Of a stretch of DNA of 64,000 nucleotides, positions 25,723 through 34,005 are shown piece by piece. Source of the stretch: Roseivirga misakiensis (GTDB taxonomy: Bacteria > Bacteroidota > Bacteroidia > Cytophagales > Cyclobacteriaceae); contig NZ_MDGQ01000004.1 of assembly GCF_001747105.1 (NCBI RefSeq), forward strand, positions 62,001-126,000. Reading direction: 5' to 3'. The position numbers and the translations under genes are program-made. The notes under the pieces were generated by a model. The model was not told the DNA's origin. It saw nothing but the letters and a program-made list of their open reading frames with translations, and ran no database searches. The stretch's first letter is position 1. Each line of letters starts with the position of its first letter.

Positions 25723-26784
25723 CTAAAGTAGTTTGTCCAGAATTTTAATGTAGTCTTTAATTCCGTTTTCAATTTCAGACAAGTAAATATATTCATCAGC
25801 GGTGTGCGATCTTGCCGAGTCGCCAGGCCCCAGTTTCAAAGACGGAAAGGGCATTAAAGCTTGATCGGAAAGTGTAGGCGATCCATAAGTTTGTTTGCCC
25901 AGTTCAAGACCCGCTTTTACAATGGGATGATTCTTTGGAATACCAGATGGATTTAGCCGAGTGGACCTTGGTTTTACAGTGCTACTTACGTTTTCCTCAA
26001 TGATTTTGAGCGTTTCTAGGTTAGACAAAATATCCGTAGTCCGAACATCCACCACAAATTTGCATTCATCAGGTACTACATTGTGCTGTTTTCCTGCTTC
26101 TATGACCGTAACGCTCATTTTAATAGGCCCCAGAGTCTCAGATATCTCCTCAAATTCATGAGTTTTAAACCAATCAATATCTTCAATGGCCTTGTAAATT
26201 GCATTTTTTCCTTCATTTCTGGCGGCATGCCCTGATTTTCCCTTGGCCACACAGTCCAACACCATCAACCCCTTTTCAGCAATGGCCAAATTCATTTGTG
26301 TGGGTTCTCCAACTATCGCAAAATCAATCGCTGGTAAATGGGGCACAAGATTTTCTATACCTCCTTTTCCTGAGATTTCTTCCTCCGCTGAGGCGGCTAA
26401 AATCAGATTGTAAGCCAAATTCGGTTTGGCATAATAATTCAAGAAGGTGGCTATTAAAGAAACCAAACAGCCTCCTGCATCATTACTTCCTAAACCGTAT
26501 AACTTTTCGTCTTCTATTTTCGCGTCAAAGGGGTCATTTGTATACCCACTGTTGGGCTTCACTGTATCGTGATGCGAGTTGAGTAAAATGGTCGGTTTAT
26601 TGGGGTCAAAATTTAAATTCTTGGCCCATATGTTGTTTCCAACTCTATCAACTGCAACTGCTTTCTTGCTCAAGAAATCACTAATAATATCAGCAGTTTG
26701 ATCTTCTTCTTTACTAAAAGACGGTGTTTTAATAAGTGCTTTCAGTAGGTCAACTGCCTCGATCGTTAATGCATCCATTGCCAT
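25723..26784 (-). CDS. M20 deacylase of arginine synthesis (N-acyl-citrulline deacylase type)
   Basis: A zinc M20 hydrolase of 353 residues. The metal-binding motifs are SHHDTVKP (about 68-75), GLGSNDAGGC (about 93-102) and SAEEEISG with the catalytic Glu pair (about 131-138), with a dimerisation domain between about 165 and 270. Because the operon carries ArgF' rather than an ornithine carbamoyltransferase, the expected substrate is N-acetyl- or N-succinyl-citrulline, giving free citrulline for ArgG, not acetylornithine. The start is the ATG at 26784, overlapping the argB stop by one base (TGATG); the ORF can be read from a TTG one codon earlier. Confidence 0.88.
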   Translation of the reverse strand: MAMDALTIEAVDLLKALIKTPSFSKEEDQTADIISDFLSKKAVAVDRVGNNIWAKNLNFDPNKPTILLNSHHDTVKPNSGYTNDPFDAKIEDEKLYGLGSNDAGGCLVSLIATFLNYYAKPNLAYNLILAASAEEEISGKGGIENLVPHLPAIDFAIVGEPTQMNLAIAEKGLMVLDCVAKGKSGHAARNEGKNAIYKAIEDIDWFKTHEFEEISETLGPIKMSVTVIEAGKQHNVVPDECKFVVDVRTTDILSNLETLKIIEENVSSTVKPRSTRLNPSGIPKNHPIVKAGLELGKQTYGSPTLSDQALMPFPSLKLGPGDSARSHTADEYIYLSEIENGIKDYIKILDKLL

Positions 26785-27572
26785 CAATTTATGGTGATTT
26801 TAGTTCCTAATTCACCAAGTAACAAGGCTTTTAGCGACTGAAATGAACCGATTTTAACTTGGTGAACTCCACCTTCAAGTGCATTGAAGGCATTGTCTAG
26901 TTTCGGGATCATCCCTGCATGAATTGTACCCTCACTTTTCAGCTTATCGTACCGATCTCTGTATAAAACCTTAATAACTATTTTCTTTCCAAAGTCTTCC
27001 AAAACGCCGTTTTGTTCAAAGCAGTAAATCAAATTTACTCGGTAGTTTTCAGCCATAGCCACGCCTAAGATACTCGCAATAGTATCAGCATTTGTATTAA
27101 GTAAATTACCCTGCTTGTCATGGGTCAATGGGCAAAAAACCGGTGTCAATTCGGCTTCAATCAACTTAGACAAAGTGGATACGCCAACATCCTCCTTTGT
27201 CACATCTCCTACAAAACCATAATCCACTTGTGAAACGGGTCTTTTGACCGCCGACATTACATTGGCGTCTGCACCCGTCAATCCTATGGCATTTTCTGAT
27301 CTTGCTTGCAGTTGGGCTACAATATTTTTATTGACCAAACCACCATAAACCATGATCACTAGTTCTAAAGTTGGTGCATCCGTAATTCTTCGTCCATCAA
27401 TGAGTTTAGGGGTTATTCCCAATCGCTCTCCAAAATCGGATGCCACTTTACCTCCACCGTGAACTAGTATTTTCGGGCTAGGTACATCGGTAAAAGCATC
27501 CAGAAAAGATGCAAGGGCTTCGTGGTCATCAATCACCTTACCCCCGACTTTGACTATTGTTAACTCCTTCAT
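26784..27572 (-). CDS. argB: N-acylglutamate kinase
   Basis: Phosphorylates N-acetyl-glutamate (or N-succinyl-glutamate) in arginine synthesis. A 262-residue amino-acid kinase with the N-terminal phosphate loop IVKVGGKVIDD (about 5-15), the VHGGGKVASD block (about 37-46) and GLTGADANVMSA (about 97-108). It is on the short side of the family and lacks the N-terminal helix used by arginine-sensitive hexameric NAGKs, so direct feedback inhibition may be absent; that is inference. It overlaps argF' by 4 bp. Confidence 0.93.
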   Translation of the reverse strand: MKELTIVKVGGKVIDDHEALASFLDAFTDVPSPKILVHGGGKVASDFGERLGITPKLIDGRRITDAPTLELVIMVYGGLVNKNIVAQLQARSENAIGLTGADANVMSAVKRPVSQVDYGFVGDVTKEDVGVSTLSKLIEAELTPVFCPLTHDKQGNLLNTNADTIASILGVAMAENYRVNLIYCFEQNGVLEDFGKKIVIKVLYRDRYDKLKSEGTIHAGMIPKLDNAFNALEGGVHQVKIGSFQSLKALLLGELGTKITIN

Positions 27573-28510
27573 TTTAAAAGTTCGTTTAAAATGGACTGCG
27601 CTGCATAAACTCGGTTCTCAGCTTGTTCTAAATGAATGGCATTTTTGCTATCGAGTACTTCATCCTTAATCACCAAACCTCTTCTCACTGGCAAACAGTG
27701 CATTACCTTGGCATTATTCGTAAGTGACAATTGTTTTTGACCGAAAGTCCATTTTTCATCCTGAGATAATACTTGGCCGTAATGCTCATAAGATGACCAG
27801 TTTTTAACATAGACAAAATCTGCACCTTCCAAAGCCTCAGCTTGATCATGAAAAACCGAAACTCCATTGCTAAATTCAGGTGCCAGATCATAACCTGCTG
27901 GGTTAGCAATAGAAAAATCTACGTCTGCTTGGATCATCCATTCAGCAAATGAGTTTGGCACCGCTTGAGGCAAGGCTTTCACGTGAGGTGCCCAGGTCAG
28001 AACCACCTTTGGTTTATGCGAATGGGGCCATTGTTCTTGAATGGTCATCAAGTCCGCTAAGCTTTGTAAAGGATGTCTTGTGCCACTTTCCAAACTCACT
28101 ACCGGAATACCTGCGTATTTGATGAAAGACTGAAGGAGTATTTCAGCATAGTCCTCTGACCGATCGGTCAAACCGGGAAAAGTTCTAACACCTAGAATAT
28201 CAAAATATCTGCCCATCACCGCCGCGGCTTCTCGAATATGTTCTGCCTTATCGCCATTCATGACTACGCCATCATTGAATTCTAAGGCCCAACCATCCTT
28301 ACCAATGTCCAATACAATAGCCTCAGCCCCTAAATTCTGGGCAGCAACTTGTGTACTTAACCTTGTTCTAAGACTCGGATTCAAAAAAACTAAGCCCACT
28401 TTTTTCCCTTTTCCGAGCTCGGATTGGAACGGATTATTTTTGAATAAAATAGCCTGTTCGACTAACTGATCAACGTTTTGGACATCTGCTATGCTCGTAA
28501 AATGCTTCAT
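27569..28510 (-). CDS. argF': N-acyl-ornithine carbamoyltransferase (ArgF')
   Basis: A 313-residue transcarbamylase. The carbamoyl-phosphate loop FLNPSLRTRLS lies at 42-52 and HPLQSLADLMTI at about 146-157, and the late motif HCLPVRRGLVI is typical for the AOTC/SOTC group (ornithine enzymes have HCLP-x-H). It carbamoylates N-acetyl- or N-succinyl-ornithine. The specificity-determining spot in the GDKxEH segment holds Ala89. From memory, the Bacteroides succinyl enzyme has Pro there and the Xanthomonas acetyl enzyme Glu, so the substrate of this protein is not settled by that residue. 4-bp overlaps on both sides. Confidence 0.92.
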   Translation of the reverse strand: MKHFTSIADVQNVDQLVEQAILFKNNPFQSELGKGKKVGLVFLNPSLRTRLSTQVAAQNLGAEAIVLDIGKDGWALEFNDGVVMNGDKAEHIREAAAVMGRYFDILGVRTFPGLTDRSEDYAEILLQSFIKYAGIPVVSLESGTRHPLQSLADLMTIQEQWPHSHKPKVVLTWAPHVKALPQAVPNSFAEWMIQADVDFSIANPAGYDLAPEFSNGVSVFHDQAEALEGADFVYVKNWSSYEHYGQVLSQDEKWTFGQKQLSLTNNAKVMHCLPVRRGLVIKDEVLDSKNAIHLEQAENRVYAAQSILNELLK

Positions 28511-29628
28511 AATTCTTTCTTTAAAGCATCAAAAAACTGATCTAGTTCTTCCTGTGTTACGGCTAAAGAAGGCAGTAAACGAAGAGTTTGTTTGTCTGCG
28601 GCAGAACCAGTAAAAATGTGATGCTCAAAAAGCAGCTTTTTTCTAAGTTCAGCTACAGGAAAGTCGAAAGCTGCACCGACCATTAAGCCTTTTCCACGAA
28701 TTTCCTTGACAGCATTGATATCCCCTAATTGCTCAACTATATATGCTCCCATTTCTGTGGCATTTTTCATTAGCCCCTCTTCGGCAAGTACCTCAAGCAC
28801 CGACAACCCTGCTGCGCAGGCCAGATGGTTACCTCCGAAAGTAGTCCCTAACATACCATGCCATGGCTCTAGTTTAGGGTTAATCAGCACACTCGCCACT
28901 GGAAACCCATTACCCATACCCTTTGCTAGGGTGATAATATCTGGTCTAATATTAGCGTATTGATGGGCGAAAAACTTACCTGTTCTTCCCGCCCCAGATT
29001 GTACTTCATCCAGAATAAAAACTGCATCGTGTTGCTCGCATAAGTCCTGAGCTTTTTGAAGGAATTGACTCGTTGCTTCAAAAAGCCCCGCCACCCCCTG
29101 AATTGGTTCGATGATAAAACCAGCCACCTCGTCGTTAAAGGCTAATTCAAGTGCCTCACAATCATTTAATGGTACAAATTCTACTTCGTGATCGGCATTA
29201 TATGGCGCAATAATTTTCGGGTTGTGAGTAGCAGCCACTGCACCAGAAGTTCGCCCATGAAAAGCATTTTCCACGGCAATAATTTTCTTTCTCCCCGTGT
29301 GAAAGGAAGCCAGTTTCAAAGCATTCTCGTTGGCCTCAGCTCCAGTGCTGCATAGAAATAAGTTATAGTCATAGTAGCCCGAAATCTGGCCTAGTTTCAA
29401 GGCCAATTCACCTTGCAAACTGTTCTGAACTGCATTGGAGTAAAAACCGATTTTGTTAAGCTGCTCGGTGACGTTTTTAACATAGGTCGGATGACTATGA
29501 CCTATTGATATTACGGCATGACCACCATATAAATCCAGATATTCGGCTCCATTTTTATCCCAAAGTTTAGATCCCAGCGCTTTGACGGGTTCTATCGGGT
29601 AAAGTGGGTATACATCAAACATTTCCAT
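28507..29628 (-). CDS. argD: N-acylornithine aminotransferase
   Basis: PLP class-III aminotransferase of 373 residues that makes N-acylornithine from the semialdehyde. The PLP-binding segments are CSTGAEANENALKLA (about 92-106), FHGRTSGAVAATHNP (about 123-137), the Asp of FILDEVQSGAGRTG (about 199-212) and the lysine of TLAKGMGNGFPVA (about 233-245). It ends with the typical C-terminal domain LLPSLAVTQEELDQF. It overlaps argF' by 4 bp and touches argC by one base, so it is translated from the same mRNA. Confidence 0.94.
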   Translation of the reverse strand: MEMFDVYPLYPIEPVKALGSKLWDKNGAEYLDLYGGHAVISIGHSHPTYVKNVTEQLNKIGFYSNAVQNSLQGELALKLGQISGYYDYNLFLCSTGAEANENALKLASFHTGRKKIIAVENAFHGRTSGAVAATHNPKIIAPYNADHEVEFVPLNDCEALELAFNDEVAGFIIEPIQGVAGLFEATSQFLQKAQDLCEQHDAVFILDEVQSGAGRTGKFFAHQYANIRPDIITLAKGMGNGFPVASVLINPKLEPWHGMLGTTFGGNHLACAAGLSVLEVLAEEGLMKNATEMGAYIVEQLGDINAVKEIRGKGLMVGAAFDFPVAELRKKLLFEHHIFTGSAADKQTLRLLPSLAVTQEELDQFFDALKKEL

Positions 29629-30581
29629 CAGAAAGCCCCTCCTTTTAATTTCAGCCCAGTAGTCTCTTCCAAACCAAACATCAAATTCATGTTTTGAACA
29701 GCTTGGCCAGACGCTCCTTTCAACAAATTATCAATTACCGACTGGATCATTAAATATCCGTTGTGCATGGTTAGGTTAACGAAACATTTGTTGGTGTTGA
29801 CAACTTGTTTGACATCTAAAGGTCGCTCGCTCACGCTAACAAATGGATGATCTTGATAGTACTCTTTATATACTCTGATCGCTTCTGCCAATGGCCACTC
29901 GCAGTACTGATAAGCGGTGACAAGGATTCCTCGCGTAAAATTTCCACGATAAGGAATGAAATTTAATGGCTGATCGAACCAAGGTTGATATTGCATCAAA
30001 CTCTTCGTCACTTCTGCCATATGCTGATGGTTGAAAGCTTTGTAAGTAGATACATTACTATCTCGCCAGCTAAAATGAGTCGTTTGAGACGGCTGAAAAC
30101 CCGCTCCTGTCGATCCTGTGATTCCCGAAATATGAACTTCTTTCAAGGCCCCATTATGGGCTAGAGGAAGCAGCGCCAATTGAATTGCCGTAGCGAAACA
30201 ACCTGGGTTCGCGACATAATTTGCGGATTGAATCGACTCTTTATTTAATTCAGGTAGGCCATAAACCTTGTCATTATCTAATCGGAAATCCTGGCTCAAA
30301 TCTATCACTTTGACGTGAGCTGGTATTGAATGCTGACTTATGAATTCTGAGGATGCACCATGCCCCATACAGAGAAAAAGAACATCTATTTGAAAATTTA
30401 AATCAGCGGAGAAAGTCAATTCTATCTCTCCAAGAAGATCAGGGTGCACAGTATGAAGCTTTTCACCCGCTTGGCTTCTGCTTTGAACAAAAATGATTTC
30501 TACTGACGGATGATTGAGCAGCAATCGAACAAGTTCTCCACCAGTATAGCCTGCCCCTCCTATTATTCCTACTTTAATCAT
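29628..30581 (-). CDS. argC: N-acyl-gamma-glutamyl-phosphate reductase
   Basis: Reduces N-acylglutamyl phosphate to the semialdehyde with NADPH. A 317-residue protein with a Rossmann start VGIIGGAGYTGGELVRLL (3-20) and the catalytic cysteine in the block NPGCFATAIQLALLPL (about 127-142). The GITGSTGAGFQPSQTTHFSWR segment (about 152-172) is the usual substrate loop. It overlaps argG by 4 bp. Confidence 0.95.
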   Translation of the reverse strand: MIKVGIIGGAGYTGGELVRLLLNHPSVEIIFVQSRSQAGEKLHTVHPDLLGEIELTFSADLNFQIDVLFLCMGHGASSEFISQHSIPAHVKVIDLSQDFRLDNDKVYGLPELNKESIQSANYVANPGCFATAIQLALLPLAHNGALKEVHISGITGSTGAGFQPSQTTHFSWRDSNVSTYKAFNHQHMAEVTKSLMQYQPWFDQPLNFIPYRGNFTRGILVTAYQYCEWPLAEAIRVYKEYYQDHPFVSVSERPLDVKQVVNTNKCFVNLTMHNGYLMIQSVIDNLLKGASGQAVQNMNLMFGLEETTGLKLKGGAF

Positions 30582-31774
30582 GAGTCTCCATTTACTTGGT
30601 GATAAATCGCATTTTGATTACCAAAGATTTTGGCAAACCCTTTGACATCATCTCCCGACCATGTCTTGTTCATTTCACCATAGTGACCAAACTTAGCGGA
30701 CATTAAATCGTGATCAGATTCTATTCCATTTACTTGATAGCGATAAGGTAAAAGGGTCATAAATACTTTCCCTGTGACATTCTGCTGTGTGCTATCCATC
30801 ATAGCCTCCATGTCGCGCATTACTGGATCCATAAATTGGCCTTCGTGAAGCCAGTTGCCGTAGAAAGCAGCGATTTGGTCTTTCCAATAAATCTGCCACT
30901 TGGTTAACACGTGTTTTTCTAAAGCTTGATGAGCTTTTATAGTGAGCAACGCCGCCGCCGCTTCAAAACCAACGCGTCCTTTTATACCAATGATAGTATC
31001 TCCTACATGGATATCTCGGCCTATTCCAAAAGGTCCAGCGAGGGTTTCTAAGTATTGGATAGCCTCATGTGATTTGTCAAAACGCTTCTCATTCACTGTT
31101 TTTAGTTCCCCATTTTCAAAGCCAAGCGTTAGCTCCTCGGCTTTGTCTTTGGTGACTTGGGTCGGAAAAGCACTTTCTGGCAAGTATCCATTCGACGTTA
31201 AAGTTTCCTTTCCGCCAACTGACGTACCCCACAACCCTTTATTGATAGAGTAAGCAGCTTTTTCAAAGTCCATCTCCACACCTTTCGTTTTAAGATATGC
31301 TATTTCCTCCTCTCTGGATAGCTGTAAATCACGGATGGGCGTGATGATTTCGGCTTCAGGTAGAAAGCTTTGAAAAATCATGTCAAAACGAACCTGATCA
31401 TTTCCTGCACCGGTACTACCATGCGCTATATAATCGGCATTCAGAGATTTTGCATGTTTGGCAATGGCGATCGCTTGACTTACCCTTTCGGCACTTACAG
31501 ACAGTGGGTAGGTGCTGTTCTTTAAGATATTCCCATAAATCAAGTATTTAACTACACTTTGATAGTAATTCTCAGTCTCTTCAACCGTAGTATGACTTTT
31601 TACTCCCAGTTCGTAGGCTCTTTTCTCCACTTCTACCAATTCATCTTTTGTGAAGCCACCTGTGTTGACCAATACGGAATGAACTTCTAGACCTTTGTCG
31701 TCTTTTAGATATTTTACGCAGTAGGATGTATCTAGTCCGCCACTATAGGCCAATACGACTTTCTTATTTTCCAT
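30578..31774 (-). CDS. argG: Argininosuccinate synthase
   Basis: Joins citrulline and aspartate using ATP. The ATP-pyrophosphatase loop is VVLAYSGGLDTSYCVKYL (6-23), followed by the HGSTGAGNDQVRFD block (about 117-130) and the SINKGLWGTSVGG segment (about 187-199). 398 residues, normal for the family. The start overlaps the end of the GNAT gene by 11 bp, so ribosomes can pass directly from the acetyltransferase gene to argG. Confidence 0.96.
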   Translation of the reverse strand: MENKKVVLAYSGGLDTSYCVKYLKDDKGLEVHSVLVNTGGFTKDELVEVEKRAYELGVKSHTTVEETENYYQSVVKYLIYGNILKNSTYPLSVSAERVSQAIAIAKHAKSLNADYIAHGSTGAGNDQVRFDMIFQSFLPEAEIITPIRDLQLSREEEIAYLKTKGVEMDFEKAAYSINKGLWGTSVGGKETLTSNGYLPESAFPTQVTKDKAEELTLGFENGELKTVNEKRFDKSHEAIQYLETLAGPFGIGRDIHVGDTIIGIKGRVGFEAAAALLTIKAHQALEKHVLTKWQIYWKDQIAAFYGNWLHEGQFMDPVMRDMEAMMDSTQQNVTGKVFMTLLPYRYQVNGIESDHDLMSAKFGHYGEMNKTWSGDDVKGFAKIFGNQNAIYHQVNGDS

Positions 31775-32441
31775 TTTTATTCTTTTTTGCTTCTCGTTTG
31801 AGTAAGACTGTTTTCTTAAATTTTAACCAGCGTTCAAAGAGCTTTAAATCTTTATCTAACTCTCTACCCTTCCATTGGGTGCGCTTCGGTTTTTGATCTT
31901 TTTCCCATGCAGGGTTGTACAACATCGCTGTGCAAATGCAGTTTTGCCGCTTCTTGGCTGTAAGAATATCAAAATTGATACAGCTTTGGCAACCCTTCCA
32001 GAACTCTTCATCTTGAGTTAACTCTCCGTAAACGACGGGCTTATAACCTAGTTCTGAGTTAATCTTCAAAACAGCTGCTCCTGTTGTTAAGCCGAAAATT
32101 TTGGCCTTAGGATACTTTTTCCCCGATAGCTTGAAAGTGGCTTCCTTGATTTTTTTCGCCAGACCCGCCCCTCGAAACTTTTGAGATACGATTAGGCCTG
32201 AATTGGCAACAAATTGACCGTGGCTCCAAACTTCGATGTAACAGAAACCTGCCCATTCGCCGCTTTTTGTAGTCGCTATAATGGCTTTGCCTTCCTCGAT
32301 CTTCTTAGATACATATTCAGGCGTTCGTTTCGCGATACCCGTACCACGTACTTTGGCCGAATCAGCGATCTCTTGTACGATCTCTTGGGCATAGCCTACA
32401 TCCGATAATTCGGCTGCTCTAATGATGAATTGTTTTTTCAT
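31764..32441 (-). CDS. GNAT N-acetyltransferase, probable first enzyme of arginine synthesis
   Basis: A 225-residue GNAT-fold protein when started at the ATG at 32441 (MKKQFIIRAAELSDV); an in-frame ATG at 32483 would add 14 residues. The acetyl-CoA loop is VSQKFRGAGLAKKIKEAT (the R-G-x-G-L-A form, about 90-108 of the shorter protein). C-terminal extension is basic and Cys-containing (CQSCINFD, NCICTAML). The cluster contains no argJ or classical argA, and this gene heads the operon with an 11-bp overlap into argG. So it most likely makes N-acetyl- (or N-succinyl-) glutamate. The assignment rests on context, not on a specific motif. Confidence 0.75.
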   Translation of the reverse strand: MKKQFIIRAAELSDVGYAQEIVQEIADSAKVRGTGIAKRTPEYVSKKIEEGKAIIATTKSGEWAGFCYIEVWSHGQFVANSGLIVSQKFRGAGLAKKIKEATFKLSGKKYPKAKIFGLTTGAAVLKINSELGYKPVVYGELTQDEEFWKGCQSCINFDILTAKKRQNCICTAMLYNPAWEKDQKPKRTQWKGRELDKDLKLFERWLKFKKTVLLKREAKKNKNGK

Positions 32442-32571
32442 TTTAGAATAATCACCATTCAAAATATTCGGCTGAAAAGTCATGCCAATACTTTGACTTT
32501 AGTTGTTAATTATGAGTAATAAATACGATCTGGGGAATTGATGACCACCACATAGGCGGTCGAAATGATAT

Positions 32572-32586
32572 AGGCGCTTAGCGCCT
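32572..32586. promoter_or_regulatory. Stem-loop at the stop codon of the arginine leader ORF
   Basis: AGGCGC TTA GCGCCT: six perfect base pairs with the TAA stop of the leader ORF (minus strand) in the loop. The same AGGCG arm could instead pair with CGCCT of a second hairpin at 32543-32561 (7-bp stem with one G-U). The two structures are thus mutually exclusive options that a stalled ribosome could choose between. No U-tract follows either one. Confidence 0.5.
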
Positions 32587-32673
32587 CCTGTTCCTTGCCC
32601 TAAGTACAATAGCTTCCATGGCTACTTGAGATAGCGCTAGGGTTGGGTAATATGTAGAAGCTGCTGCTTGCAT
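32578..32673 (-). CDS. Arginine leader peptide (31 aa), candidate attenuator of the arg operon
   Basis: A 31-codon ORF (MQAAASTYYPTLALSQ followed by 15 more residues) on the minus strand. Its last seven codons read R-A-R-N-R-R-R, so five of seven specify arginine, just before a TAA stop that lies in the loop of a 6-bp hairpin. It begins 16 nt after a promoter (TTTG-N19-TTCCTTTG, 32720-32690) and ends 137 bp before the GNAT start of the arginine operon. Short leader ORFs rich in the end-product amino acid are the hallmark of ribosome-mediated attenuation (known for his, trp, thr and leu operons). No Rho-independent terminator follows, so the mechanism, if real, must be Rho-dependent or translational. 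Confidence 0.55.
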   Translation of the reverse strand: MQAAASTYYPTLALSQVAMEAIVLRARNRRR

Positions 32674-32689
32674 TTCCTTATTGAGACAA

Positions 32690-32720
32690 CAAAGGAAGTG
32701 AAAAGTTTATAAATGGCAAA
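32690..32720 (-). promoter_or_regulatory. Promoter of the arginine leader and operon
   Basis: On the minus strand a TTTG (32720-32717) is followed after 19 nt by TTCCTTTG (32697-32690). This is one mismatch away from the Bacteroidota -7 box TAnnTTTG at ideal spacing. The leader ATG is 16 nt downstream. It is the only good promoter candidate in the 347-nt region between the PD40 gene and the operon. Confidence 0.55.
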
Positions 32721-32830
32721 CTTGAGGATTAGAATCAGTCGTTTTTTAAACGATCCACCCGACTATTACCTTCTAACTGTCAAGTTGAAAACAGTAAGAA
32801 TCGACTATACAGAACTTTAACTAATTGGTT

Positions 32831-33937
32831 TTATCCCCCAATCCACTCGGCTACGAATAGGTTAGTATCTCTACCACCGCCGTTATTTCTATTGGATGAG
32901 AATACAATATGCTTACCGTCATTCGAGAAAACTGGGAAAGCATCGAAGGTTTCGTCTCTGGTGATTCGGGTTAACCCAGTGCCATCAATGTTGATCATAT
33001 AGAGATTGAAAGGGAATCCTCTTGTCGCCGTGTGATTTGAAGCGAAGATAATTTTCTCACCAGATGGATGGAAAAATGGTGCCCAGTTGGCTTGCCCTAA
33101 ATCTGTCAATTTTCTTAAATCAGAACCGTCGGCATTACAGATATAGAGCTCCATATCTGTAGGCATCACCAAACCTTCTTTCAACAAGTCTTGATATACC
33201 TTTATGTCCTCATCAGTCTTTGGTCTAGAAGACCTGAAGATTAATTTAGAACCATCAGGAGAGAAAAAAGCGCCTCCATCATAGCCAAGTTCATTGGTAA
33301 TTTGCTTAACGTCAGAACCATCTACATTCATTGTGAATAATTCTAGATCGCCAGTTCTCATGGAAGTAAAGACGATTTTATCACCTTGCGGAGATACAGT
33401 AGCTTCCGCGTCATAACCTTCATTTGTGGTCAATTGGTCGATGATATTACCGTCTAAGTCGGCAGTGAAAATATCGTAATCGGGATAAATCGGCCATACA
33501 TACTTACCATCTTCTCGACGTTCAGGAACAGCAGGGCAGTTTTTATCACCCAAATGAGTAGATCCATAAACAATGGTCTTGTTATCGGCCAAAAAGTAAG
33601 AACATGTTGTTCTGCCTAAGCCTGTGCTTACCATTTGCGGTTTATTATTCTTTAAATCATCATTTCTCCAATCGGTGATAAACATTTGATCACACCCTAC
33701 ACCCCACTCTGCGTAGTCCGACTGAAATACCAAGTGCTTATCATCGAAGCTCCAATAAGCCTCTGCATTATTTCCACCAAACGTCAACTGTTTTATGTTT
33801 TTTAGGTATTTCATTTCTTCAGGGTGAAGCAACAATGAATCCTGTTTAGACCTAGGTTCGACTACATTCGTCTCTTCCGTTTTTTGCGCCCCACAACCGA
33901 AAACCAAAAGGATGAGAAAAACTGATATATATCGCAT
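32831..33937 (-). CDS. Lipoprotein with TolB-like PD40 beta-propeller
   Basis: A 368-residue lipoprotein (lipobox VFGC, Cys15). The mature part consists of PD40/WD40-like blades recognised by repeated [F/I]-x-S-x-R/D-G motifs: EAYWSFDDKHLVFQSD, EATVSPQGDKIVFTSMRTGD, GAFFSPDGSKLIFRSSR, APFFHPSGEKIIFASNH, FPVFSNDGKHIVFSSNR. Such propellers occur in TolB and in periplasmic binding proteins; this one has no attached peptidase or OmpA domain. It diverges from the M28 peptidase gene, with 68 bp between the starts. Role unknown, probably protein or glycan binding at the envelope. Confidence 0.85.
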   Translation of the reverse strand: MRYISVFLILLVFGCGAQKTEETNVVEPRSKQDSLLLHPEEMKYLKNIKQLTFGGNNAEAYWSFDDKHLVFQSDYAEWGVGCDQMFITDWRNDDLKNNKPQMVSTGLGRTTCSYFLADNKTIVYGSTHLGDKNCPAVPERREDGKYVWPIYPDYDIFTADLDGNIIDQLTTNEGYDAEATVSPQGDKIVFTSMRTGDLELFTMNVDGSDVKQITNELGYDGGAFFSPDGSKLIFRSSRPKTDEDIKVYQDLLKEGLVMPTDMELYICNADGSDLRKLTDLGQANWAPFFHPSGEKIIFASNHTATRGFPFNLYMINIDGTGLTRITRDETFDAFPVFSNDGKHIVFSSNRNNGGGRDTNLFVAEWIGG

Positions 33938-33981
33938 TGAATTAATGATTCGTTGAATAATGGCGCGAAGATAAGGATTAT

Positions 33982-33989
33982 TATCTTTG
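33982..33989 (+). promoter_or_regulatory. -7 promoter element of the M28 peptidase gene
   Basis: TATCTTTG fits TAnnTTTG exactly and ends 16 nt before the ATG at 34006, giving a leader of about ten nucleotides. A TTG at 33953 is somewhat too far away (26 nt) for the ideal -33 position. Confidence 0.5.
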
Positions 33990-34005
33990 TGCTAAAGTTT
34001 CAAAT

